From assembly GCA_035306725.1 (NCBI GenBank), contig DATGNN010000325.1, positions 1 through 13,940 of the forward strand: a stretch of 13,940 nt of DNA, given 5' to 3'. Made by a program: the position numbers and the translations under genes. The stretch comes from JAAYEB01 sp035306725. GTDB taxonomy: Bacteria; Fibrobacterota; Chitinivibrionia; Chitinivibrionales; Chitinispirillaceae. The notes under the pieces are model-generated. The model was not told the DNA's origin and did no database searches. It worked only from the letters and a program-made list of their open reading frames with translations. Shown in pieces: positions 7,603 to 13,940 of the stretch. Within the stretch, counting starts at the first letter, position 1. Every line of letters begins with the position of its first letter.

Positions 7603-8594
7603 TTTATACTCTCCAGTAATTTTTCAGTTTCTTTTCTGAGACTTCTGTTATTTTTTATCTCTTCTTCTTTTAATAAACTTTCACATACTACAACAGCCTT
7701 TTCTTTCATATCCGATTTTACCAGAGTATGAGCAAGATTTAAAGATGTCATAAGATAGTTATATTTACCTTCCGGTAGTTTGGCATAATATGAGGCGAGT
7801 TTTTCATAAACAGAACAAGCGTCACTGAATTCTTCTACAGCTTCAAAATATTTTGCTTTTCCCCAGAGCACAAAACGACTTTCTGGAAATTTTTTATGTA
7901 ATTTATCAAGAATTGGTAAAGATTTTTCGGGTTGTTTTTCTTTTATGTAGATTTCGGATAGAGAAAGAAGTGCTGCATTTCCTGTAATAAATGCAGAACG
8001 GCCACATTCAGATAGTTTCTGTATCCCTTCTTCTTTGCTGCCAGGATACCAGAATAAAACCCACCAGAACTTTTTTCGAAGTTCGGCACGACCATAATCA
8101 TACAGACCCAAAAAAAGATTGGCTTCATTATTGTCTGGATTCATTTTTTTAGCTTCTTTTAACAACCTGATTGCATCAAGACCTTTATTTAAAGCTGCAA
8201 AATATGAACTGGTTCGCAGATAGAAGGAAGCGTATATTGCCTTGCTTATACCATCAAGCGTCCGGGAATATGAAGATATACCATTTGTTTGTTCATAATT
8301 TTGAATAAGATTTTCAGTTTTGTCATAAGTTTCCAAAAAATTGATAGAATCTACTGTTTTTTCAAAATCCATATCTCTCATCCCCATTGCAGTCAGCTTA
8401 AGCAGTGATGGCAAAGGGTCTTGAGGATAAGCCAGTATGAGAGAATCTGATAATTCAAATGCTTTTTCAAAATCACAATTAATAATATTGGAAACTACTT
8501 TGGGGGTGTATATTGTTGCCATTTCAGGCAATGTGAAAGAAAAAGAATTACAAATCCAGATAAGTATTAAAATCGAAAAATATTTAATTTTCAT
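7599..8594 (-). CDS. Secreted TPR-repeat protein in the prenyl-lipid operon
   Basis: The protein has 331 residues with a signal peptide at about 1-20 (a charged start, then hydrophobic SILILIWICNSFSF), so it is likely exported to the periplasm. There is no clear lipobox. The body is helical with TPR-like pairs: about 136-170 (ending NPDNNEANLFLGLYDYG), 189-222, 223-257, 257-290 and 290-312. An aromatic insert with KKFWWVLFWYPG at 174-185 breaks the repeat series. No enzymatic motif is seen, so it is probably a protein-interaction scaffold. The start is the ATG at 8594, inside the end of the upstream prenyltransferase gene (11-nt overlap). It has no clear ribosome site, so translation is probably coupled. 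Its function in the operon is unknown. Confidence 0.8.
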   Translation of the reverse strand: MKIKYFSILILIWICNSFSFTLPEMATIYTPKVVSNIINCDFEKAFELSDSLILAYPQDPLPSLLKLTAMGMRDMDFEKTVDSINFLETYDKTENLIQNYEQTNGISSYSRTLDGISKAIYASFYLRTSSYFAALNKGLDAIRLLKEAKKMNPDNNEANLFLGLYDYGRAELRKKFWWVLFWYPGSKEEGIQKLSECGRSAFITGNAALLSLSEIYIKEKQPEKSLPILDKLHKKFPESRFVLWGKAKYFEAVEEFSDACSVYEKLASYYAKLPEGKYNYLMTSLNLAHTLVKSDMKEKAVVVCESLLKEEEIKNNRSLRKETEKLLESIK

Positions 8595-9543
8595 GATTGT
8601 CTGGTACTAAAGACGGATAAGAAACCCCATGTCGGATACGAAAATACAGCCATGTCAGAATAAAAACAAGCATTCCAGAAGCCAAAATTGCCGGGAAAAG
8701 TATTCCGGCACATGCCATGCAAAGTGCGCCACCGATTTTATAAGTAGATTCTATAGCTAAATTGTTTTTCTTAAAAAAGAAGAGCAGATAAAACGGAAAA
8801 GATAAAAATGAGCATAATAACACTACCGGATCTTTAATCATGAACGCAAGGAAACCCGATATACACAAACAAGCTGTTGCAATAGTATGTGAATTCATGG
8901 TACCAAATACAACTGCTGTTGTTTTTTTTCTTTCAGCTTTATCCCCTTCAATATCCGGTAATGTAGAACTGATTGAACCTGCCGACATCAAAAAAAAATA
9001 CGGCAAAGCATTTGAAAAAAAATCAATGGTAAGCAACTGTTTTCCGGCAAGGAACCAACCGGTTCCAAATGCAAGTATACCATATCCAAAACTATTTGTC
9101 AGAAAATCCAGAAAAGGTTTTCCCGAGAAAAAGAAAGGTTTGAAACTATAAAACAAACCAGTTATGATTGATAAAAATGCCAGAACAGACAAAATCGGTT
9201 CTGAAAAAAAAAGCGGCGAAACAATTGAAAAAACTGCTAATATAAGAGCACAAAATAATGCGGTTTTCTGCGAAACAATTCCTGAAGCAATTAAAGGAAG
9301 CCCACCATTTTTTTTATCTACCTCTATATCAGCGAGCTGGTTAAAAATATAAACAGAACCTACAGATAACGAAAAAATCAGTGAAAGGACATAAACTTTT
9401 AGTGGCAGGTCCCATTTTAAAAGAGTTGTTTCTGAAGCCCTGAAATATCCAAAAGCAGTAAAACCCCATACAGGGATTAAAAGCATTGGTCTGCAAATAA
9501 AAAACAGATCTGAAAAAGTAAAAATAAGATTCTTGATTTTCAT
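8584..9543 (-). CDS. UbiA-family membrane prenyltransferase (downstream paralogue)
   Basis: The protein has 319 residues and about eight or nine predicted membrane helices. Both metal-diphosphate motifs are present: NQLADIEVD at 68-76, a variant of NDxxDxxxD, and DIEGD at 197-201. It would transfer a polyprenyl chain from the diphosphate to an acceptor in the membrane. FYSFKPFF and K142 stand where other members have YSxPPxxxK. The C-terminus ends in LYFRIRHGVSYPS, matching the paralogue's LYYRWRFGIEYPT. It overlaps the upstream paralogue stop as ATGA, has no good ribosome site and is probably translated by coupling. The acceptor is not known. Candidates are a glycerol-phosphate lipid (as in archaeal DGGGP synthase), a quinone precursor or another ring. 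The reductase in the operon makes a C20 prenyl donor plausible. Confidence 0.88.
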   Translation of the reverse strand: MKIKNLIFTFSDLFFICRPMLLIPVWGFTAFGYFRASETTLLKWDLPLKVYVLSLIFSLSVGSVYIFNQLADIEVDKKNGGLPLIASGIVSQKTALFCALILAVFSIVSPLFFSEPILSVLAFLSIITGLFYSFKPFFFSGKPFLDFLTNSFGYGILAFGTGWFLAGKQLLTIDFFSNALPYFFLMSAGSISSTLPDIEGDKAERKKTTAVVFGTMNSHTIATACLCISGFLAFMIKDPVVLLCSFLSFPFYLLFFFKKNNLAIESTYKIGGALCMACAGILFPAILASGMLVFILTWLYFRIRHGVSYPSLVPDNHEN

Positions 9544-10523
9544 TTAGCTTTGAAAGTAGGGTATTCTATTCCAAATCTCCAGCGATAATATAATCTGCTG
9601 CACAAAAATGTTAAAAGTATTAATATCCCATATTCGGGAACATAAAGAGCAACTGCTGCAGAAAGCAGAAAAACAGGCCATTTAAATGCCTTAAAAGCAG
9701 CTTCTCTTTTTGTTGAAAAAGCAAAAATGAGGAAAAAAAGCAGACTGATGCCGGCGGGAATAGCCATCACCCAAAAATGGTTTTCCATTAAAAAAGAGAA
9801 CAGAAACGCTCCGAAACACAGTATTGCTGATACAATAGCAGTAACTTTTTCTCCATATTTTACACTGAATGTGCATTTTCCTGTTAGTTTATCACCATCT
9901 GCATCTGGAATCGTGGTTGCCAGAAAAACTGCACCATTAGCTAAAGCAGGAGCAATAGAAGAAATAAAACCATCTCTGATCAAAGAAACCGAAATTGATA
10001 AATCAGATTTGGCACTGTACCAGCCAACCAAAAAGGTTAACATACCATGTCCTAATGAATTCGATAGAACTCCTCCCCAGGCATGGTTTTTTAATTGAGC
10101 AGGTGGTAAATTGTAGAGTATACCAGTAATCAAACCTAAAGTGAAAAGAAATGTTAAAACCCAATCGTATAACAATCCAATTACCATACCCAAAACAGTA
10201 CAAAAGGCTGCTAATATCCATGCGGTTTTAATTGATATAAATCCATTTGGTAAAATAAACAACTTATGATTTATACGGTCTCCCTCAATATCCACAATCT
10301 GATTTACTACATATATCGAAGCAACAATTAAAGAAAAACCAATCAGTACAATCCACAAACTGTTCAGGTGAATATTGTCAGCATTGGCGAACCAGTTACC
10401 ACCAAGTTGGATTTTTTCTGTCCCTGTAATCCATCCAAGGATAAGTATGGTCCATACTGGAGCAAGAAGTGGTATTCGAAGAAGAAAAAAACCGTCAAGA
10501 AGCTTTCTTATAGTTATTTGCAC
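9540..10523 (-). CDS. UbiA-family membrane prenyltransferase (first gene of the operon)
   Basis: The protein has 327 residues and about eight or nine predicted membrane helices. The first Asp-rich motif is NQIVDIEGD at 74-82 and the second is DADGD at 207-211. A conserved LYNLPPAQLK block at 136-145 matches the YSxPPxRLK element of UbiA/ChlG-type enzymes. NSLGHGMLTFLVGWY and the C-terminal LYYRWRFGIEYP are shared with the next gene, so the two are tandem paralogues. The start is a GTG at 10523, with AGG 8 nt upstream; no ATG fits. It heads an operon of two prenyltransferases, a TPR protein, a ferredoxin and a reductase. Substrate is unproven. Specific names such as DGGGP synthase or chlorophyll synthase are not assigned, because the glutamine in the first motif departs from both usual forms. 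Confidence 0.88.
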   Translation of the reverse strand: MQITIRKLLDGFFLLRIPLLAPVWTILILGWITGTEKIQLGGNWFANADNIHLNSLWIVLIGFSLIVASIYVVNQIVDIEGDRINHKLFILPNGFISIKTAWILAAFCTVLGMVIGLLYDWVLTFLFTLGLITGILYNLPPAQLKNHAWGGVLSNSLGHGMLTFLVGWYSAKSDLSISVSLIRDGFISSIAPALANGAVFLATTIPDADGDKLTGKCTFSVKYGEKVTAIVSAILCFGAFLFSFLMENHFWVMAIPAGISLLFFLIFAFSTKREAAFKAFKWPVFLLSAAVALYVPEYGILILLTFLCSRLYYRWRFGIEYPTFKAK

Positions 10524-10592
10524 TATGGAAACCTGTATAAATAAAAAGCGGATTTCATGTCTGATGTCATCCAGGTAAAAAAATCATTTACT

Positions 10593-10619
10593 ATTATACA
10601 ATATAAACTCTGCACTCAA
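10593..10619 (-). promoter_or_regulatory. Possible promoter of the prenyl-lipid operon
   Basis: On the minus strand a perfect TATAAT at 10593-10598 lies about 70 nt upstream of the GTG start. A TTGAGT at 10614-10619 is the nearest -35, with a short 15-nt spacer. The palindrome CTCAATTGAG at 10615-10624 covers the -35 box and could be an operator. The -10 is convincing by sequence, the -35 less so. Confidence 0.4.
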
Positions 10620-11126
10620 TTGAGATAAACTATTATTTAAATGCTATGTAGAATATCTTCAAGTCACAGGTTTGTAAAATAATTGAAGCATATGAAACAT
10701 GGTGAACGAATTGGTACTGTCACCGATTCTATTTTAAATAGCTGCCATTAAAAAAATGAAAACAGCTTATTTTATTCAGTTTAAATAAAGCACATACATA
10801 ATTTGTGACTTTTTCAATATATCTGAAAAATTTCATCCAATTCTACAATAAACCGATTATTCAATGGACTGGAAATAAAATCGATTATAGAATTATATCT
10901 GAATGTTAAAATTTTGTATTGGCACGCTGGGATGCAAATTGTCATCGAAAAAACTTTTAACATACCTCTTCTGGATATCTTCAGACAGGTAAGAAAAATT
11001 TTAGCTTTCAGTATCCGGATCATCTTTCACCTTGGTATCTGGAATAATTGACCTTGTTAACAGACAATTAAGAAACAGGAGTTTAAAATTCTATGAGAAT
11101 TTTAGTGCGCAAAAACAGAGGTAATT

Positions 11127-11216
11127 ATGGGATATTCAGGTGTATTACGAATGTATATTCCTGGAGCGTTGTGGGTTTTACCTGTTAAGCGTGATTGCTT
11201 TGGTCGTATTTGCTGA
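11127..11216 (+). CDS. Possible 29-residue leader ORF upstream of the histidine kinase
   Basis: A short frame starts at an ATG preceded by AGAGG with 5-nt spacing and ends 42 nt before the kinase start. The peptide (MGYSGVLRMYIPGALWVLPV and nine more residues) is mildly hydrophobic and resembles no family I know. It could be a leader peptide or chance. The overlapping frame from the ATG at 11093 (31 codons, AGGAG 11 nt upstream) is equally unproven. Confidence 0.2.
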   Translation: MGYSGVLRMYIPGALWVLPVKRDCFGRIC

Positions 11217-11258
11217 GTCTGCTATCTGTATTGGTACAGAAACAGGAGTGGAATAATT

Positions 11259-12965
11259 TTGAAAACATCTATTCTCGAAAAACCTTTTATCAGTTTAAAC
11301 ACGAAGCTGATGCGGTTTACTGTAAAAAGTATGATAATTATCGGTGTAACTGTATTATTGGCAGGACTGATTACATTTCTATTTGAATACCGTCGACGTT
11401 TATCACAAATCCAGATAAGTACAAAAAATGTATTAATTAATAAAGGTAAACTGCTGGTCAGCAATAACAGCATAGCTTTAAGGCAAATGGCTGAAGATAA
11501 TGCTTTTTCTGCAATTAAAGAACTTGTATCTTCTACGGTATTTGACGATTCCGATATTTTTTATGGGATCTATATGGATAACGATCTGAGACCATGGGTT
11601 TATATTGATAAGAATCGCGACGATAATCTGTTTAATGAATACCTGGATGATATAATAAGTCAATGGGCTTCAAACATTGATTTTCCGGATTACCGATATG
11701 TAAAAATTCATAATGAAGAGATAATAGAATTTGCTGCTCCGGTTAAATCAACTGAACAAAAACTTGGAACCATACGATACGGTATCAGTACGGCATCAAC
11801 AAACAGGGCAATTGCTGAAATGCGTAATGATTTTACCCGATATATCGTGTTTTATATGATCTCCTTTATCTGTGCAGGTTTAATTATCTTTTTTCTGGAA
11901 CTGAACCGTTGCAGAAAACAAGCTGCAACTATTACACGCCCGTTGTGTGATTTACGTGAAGCAGCAGGTACTATAAGCAATGGTAATTATTATTCTGAAG
12001 TTAAAATAGACAGTAATGATGAAATGGGGATACTTGCACAGAATTTTGAGTTGATGCGCCAAACCATAAGAAACTATACTACAAATCTGCAAAAAATGGT
12101 AAAAGAACGGACACGTGCACTTGAAGCCGCACAGAAAGAACTGGTGGTAAAAGCACATCAGGCAGGAATGGCTGATATAGCTATTGGTACCCTGCATAAT
12201 GTGGGTAACATTCTTAACAGCGTTAATATATCTGTACAGATGCTTGAACAGCTTACGTCAAGCTCACCGCAGATAAATCTTCAGAAAGCCAATAATCTTT
12301 TACGCCAGAACCAGGAATCATTTATTGACTTTATGACAAAAGATCCTAAAGGCCCAAAACTTCTTCAATACTACCTCAAACTGGAAGATTCTTTCGAACT
12401 ATATAATGACAAAATCATAGAACAAATTAACCGCCTTACATCAAAAGTCAAAGCCATACACGAAGTTATAATGGCACAACAGTCATATGTCAATGCTGCT
12501 GCTGTAACAGAATCGGCCTCTATTGAAGAAGTTGTTGAAGATGCATTGACAATGCAAAAAGGCTCTATCGATCGATATAATATCAATGTAATTAAAAAGT
12601 TTCCATCACTGCCATCTGTACGTATTCAAAAAACGAAACTGATTCATGTCCTTATAAATTTCATAAACAATGCAAAGGAAGCAATGATTGAAACTCCGCC
12701 GGAAAAAAGAGAACTTGAGTTTATTGCATGCAGTGATAATGCCCAAATCGTACTTAAAGTCAGAGATACGGGATATGGAGTTGCACCTGAGAACGTTAAA
12801 AAGATCTTTTCACATGGATTTACAACTAAAATAAACGGACATGGTTTTGGTTTGCATAGCAGTGCAAACTATATAAAAGAAATGAATGGAAAGATTAGTG
12901 TTGAAAGCCCTGGTCCAGGTTTTGGATCTACATTCATAATCACATTACCACTTTGGCAGGAGTAA
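11259..12965 (+). CDS. Membrane sensor histidine kinase with HAMP domain
   Basis: The protein has 568 residues. It probably senses a periplasmic signal and autophosphorylates in the cytoplasm. TM1 is at about 24-43, a sensor domain of about 150 residues follows, TM2 is at about 194-213, and HAMP covers about 215-270. A coiled stretch then leads to the H-box at GTLHNVGNILNSVN, with H313 as the phosphoacceptor. Between the H-box and ATP domain there is an unusually long helical stretch (about 330-430). The HATPase motifs are intact: N-box NNAKEA at 470-475, G1 DTGYG at 503-507, F-box FTTK at 521-524 and G2 GHGFGL at 527-532. The start is a TTG at 11259, with AGGAG 10 nt upstream. An internal ATG at codon 18 would still keep TM1. 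The next gene starts 2 nt after the stop, so the two form an operon. Confidence 0.92.
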   Translation: MKTSILEKPFISLNTKLMRFTVKSMIIIGVTVLLAGLITFLFEYRRRLSQIQISTKNVLINKGKLLVSNNSIALRQMAEDNAFSAIKELVSSTVFDDSDIFYGIYMDNDLRPWVYIDKNRDDNLFNEYLDDIISQWASNIDFPDYRYVKIHNEEIIEFAAPVKSTEQKLGTIRYGISTASTNRAIAEMRNDFTRYIVFYMISFICAGLIIFFLELNRCRKQAATITRPLCDLREAAGTISNGNYYSEVKIDSNDEMGILAQNFELMRQTIRNYTTNLQKMVKERTRALEAAQKELVVKAHQAGMADIAIGTLHNVGNILNSVNISVQMLEQLTSSSPQINLQKANNLLRQNQESFIDFMTKDPKGPKLLQYYLKLEDSFELYNDKIIEQINRLTSKVKAIHEVIMAQQSYVNAAAVTESASIEEVVEDALTMQKGSIDRYNINVIKKFPSLPSVRIQKTKLIHVLINFINNAKEAMIETPPEKRELEFIACSDNAQIVLKVRDTGYGVAPENVKKIFSHGFTTKINGHGFGLHSSANYIKEMNGKISVESPGPGFGSTFIITLPLWQE

Positions 12966-12967
12966 AA

Positions 12968-13940
12968 ATGTGCGAAAAAAGTTTACAAAAAAGGCGAATC
13001 TTGATAGTTGATGACAATACTGCAATCCATGAAGACTTTAAACAGATACTCAGTCCCCAAAAATGCATAAATATTACTGAAATGGTACAACTTGAAAAAG
13101 AATTGTTTGATAACACGGTTGAAATGACGATTCCTGTTAATGAAGGTATATATGAAATTGATGATGCATACAGTGGGGAAGAGGCTTTTGAACTGGTTGA
13201 AAAAGCAGAATGTGATAATCGTCAGTATCTGGTGATTTTTATGGATGTAAGAATGCCGCCAGGTATGGATGGAATAGATACAATCCAGAAAATATGGAAA
13301 TCATATCCTGATATTGAAATGGTCATCTGTACTGCCTTTTCAGATTATTCATGGCCTGAAATCCTTCAGAGGTTTGGAACTACAGATAAGCTTCTTTTCG
13401 TTCGCAAACCGTTTGATACTGTAACAATCAAGCAACTGGCACTTGCACTTTCTACAAAAGCCAAATTGGAAATACAAAACCGTAAAGTTACAGAATCTCT
13501 TGAAAAAACAGTTTCAGTACGAACAGCCGAGTTAAAGGCCATGGTTGAAGATATGACACGTTTGAGTTCAAGATATAGAAGCTTATTTGAACAGGCACCT
13601 CTTGGAATCATTACTGTGAACTGTAATGGAATAATCAAGCAGATAAATCCGGCTGCTGCAGATATGTTTAAAATAACCCAAAGACAAAAGTGTATTAATA
13701 TTTTCAATGACAAACCCTTTTCTGATATATCTGATATTATCAAATCAGTATGCAGGCCAGAAAAAGTATTTACAACAGAATGTAAATGCAATTTGCCTGA
13801 TGGAGAAGAAAAGGTGCTTAAAATTAGATCTGCCTCAATTCAGAACGAAGAAATAAATATTGGTTACATGCTGATCATTGAGGATTACACCGAATGCAAA
13901 CAACTGCAAAAAAAACTGATACATTCAGAGAAAATGAACT
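12968..13940 (+). CDS. Response regulator with PAS domain, probably a REC-PAS-histidine kinase; cut by the window edge
   Basis: At least 324 residues are visible and the frame is open at the right edge. The receiver domain occupies about 10-155, with acidic pair D15/D16, phosphoacceptor D93 in MDVRMPPG, T122 in ICTAFSDYSW and K147 in RKPFD. An insert of about 35 residues (about 30-65) lies between the first helix and second strand, as in a known subfamily found in hybrid two-component proteins. A coiled coil follows at about 165-200, then a PAS domain from about 203 (YRSLFEQAPLGIITVN) to about 310. The last visible stretch LQKKLIHSEKMN is the kind that opens a HisKA domain, so a kinase core probably follows outside the window. 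The ATG is 2 nt after the kinase stop. The AGGAG ribosome site overlaps that stop. It is the likely phosphoacceptor of the upstream kinase. Confidence 0.9.
   Translation, partial: MCEKSLQKRRILIVDDNTAIHEDFKQILSPQKCINITEMVQLEKELFDNTVEMTIPVNEGIYEIDDAYSGEEAFELVEKAECDNRQYLVIFMDVRMPPGMDGIDTIQKIWKSYPDIEMVICTAFSDYSWPEILQRFGTTDKLLFVRKPFDTVTIKQLALALSTKAKLEIQNRKVTESLEKTVSVRTAELKAMVEDMTRLSSRYRSLFEQAPLGIITVNCNGIIKQINPAAADMFKITQRQKCINIFNDKPFSDISDIIKSVCRPEKVFTTECKCNLPDGEEKVLKIRSASIQNEEINIGYMLIIEDYTECKQLQKKLIHSEKMN

Larger units (their letters stand above)
10524..11258. other. 735-bp gap between divergent operons with no clear gene
   Basis: The left end holds the leader and candidate promoter of the prenyl-lipid operon. 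The right end holds the leader of the histidine kinase. Between them are only short frames with poor starts. One minus-strand frame (10814-11023, 69 codons) has no recognisable family. A weak hairpin (AGCTG near 10740 pairing with CAGCT near 10767) is followed by a T-rich stretch, but no gene on the plus strand ends ahead of it. No tRNA, CRISPR or insertion sequence was seen. Confidence 0.6.

Noticed and set aside
9727..10098. Plus-strand frames opposite the UbiA genes, such as the 123-codon frame
   Set aside because: They are antisense shadows of well-supported membrane proteins and have no motif or ribosome site of their own.
10737..10780. Hairpin with AGCTG and CAGCT arms near a T-rich stretch as a terminator
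   Set aside because: The stem is short and AT-rich with a large loop, and no plus-strand gene ends upstream.
10814..11023. 69-codon minus-strand frame as a normal gene
   Set aside because: The upstream AAGGTG is close to the ATG, but the peptide matches no family and a more protein-like reading appears in a neighbouring frame. It is kept only as a possible remnant.

Overview
The window (13,940 bp, AT-rich) comes from a bacterium that is probably Gram-negative and motile. It carries a chemoreceptor, a CheY, an HDOD protein, a large two-component pair, a cobalamin riboswitch and a BtuF-like lipoprotein. Coding is dense, genes often overlap by 4 to 11 nt, and TTG and GTG starts are used. The phylum cannot be fixed from this sequence. 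The gene mix and the response-regulator style would suit the FCB/Fibrobacterota side or Desulfobacterota, and this is only an inference.

Layout. Positions 1-1323 (minus) hold a chemoreceptor cut by the left edge. Positions 1606-1799 (plus) hold a cobalamin riboswitch, followed by btuF-btuD-btuC (1805-4509), a B12 importer whose genes overlap by 8 nt at each junction. Converging on it are a single-domain CheY (4529-4885, minus) and an HDOD protein (5080-5964, minus), the latter with a near-consensus sigma-70 promoter. Positions 6237-10523 (minus) form a tightly overlapped five-gene operon, transcribed as UbiA prenyltransferase, second UbiA prenyltransferase, secreted TPR protein, 2[4Fe-4S] ferredoxin, then a geranylgeranyl reductase of the type that saturates archaeal lipids. 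A 735-bp gap follows with no convincing gene. Positions 11259-13940 (plus) hold a membrane histidine kinase and a REC-PAS protein that runs off the right edge.

The most interesting part is the 6237-10523 operon. Two membrane prenyltransferases, a prenyl-chain reductase and its likely electron donor in one transcription unit suggest a compact route that attaches isoprenoid chains to an acceptor and then saturates them, as in archaeal ether-lipid synthesis. The glycerol-1-phosphate dehydrogenase and GGGP synthase that would prove ether-lipid synthesis are not in the window. A modified quinone or another prenyl lipid therefore remains possible. The rest is a B12 uptake locus under B12 feedback and a set of signalling proteins.
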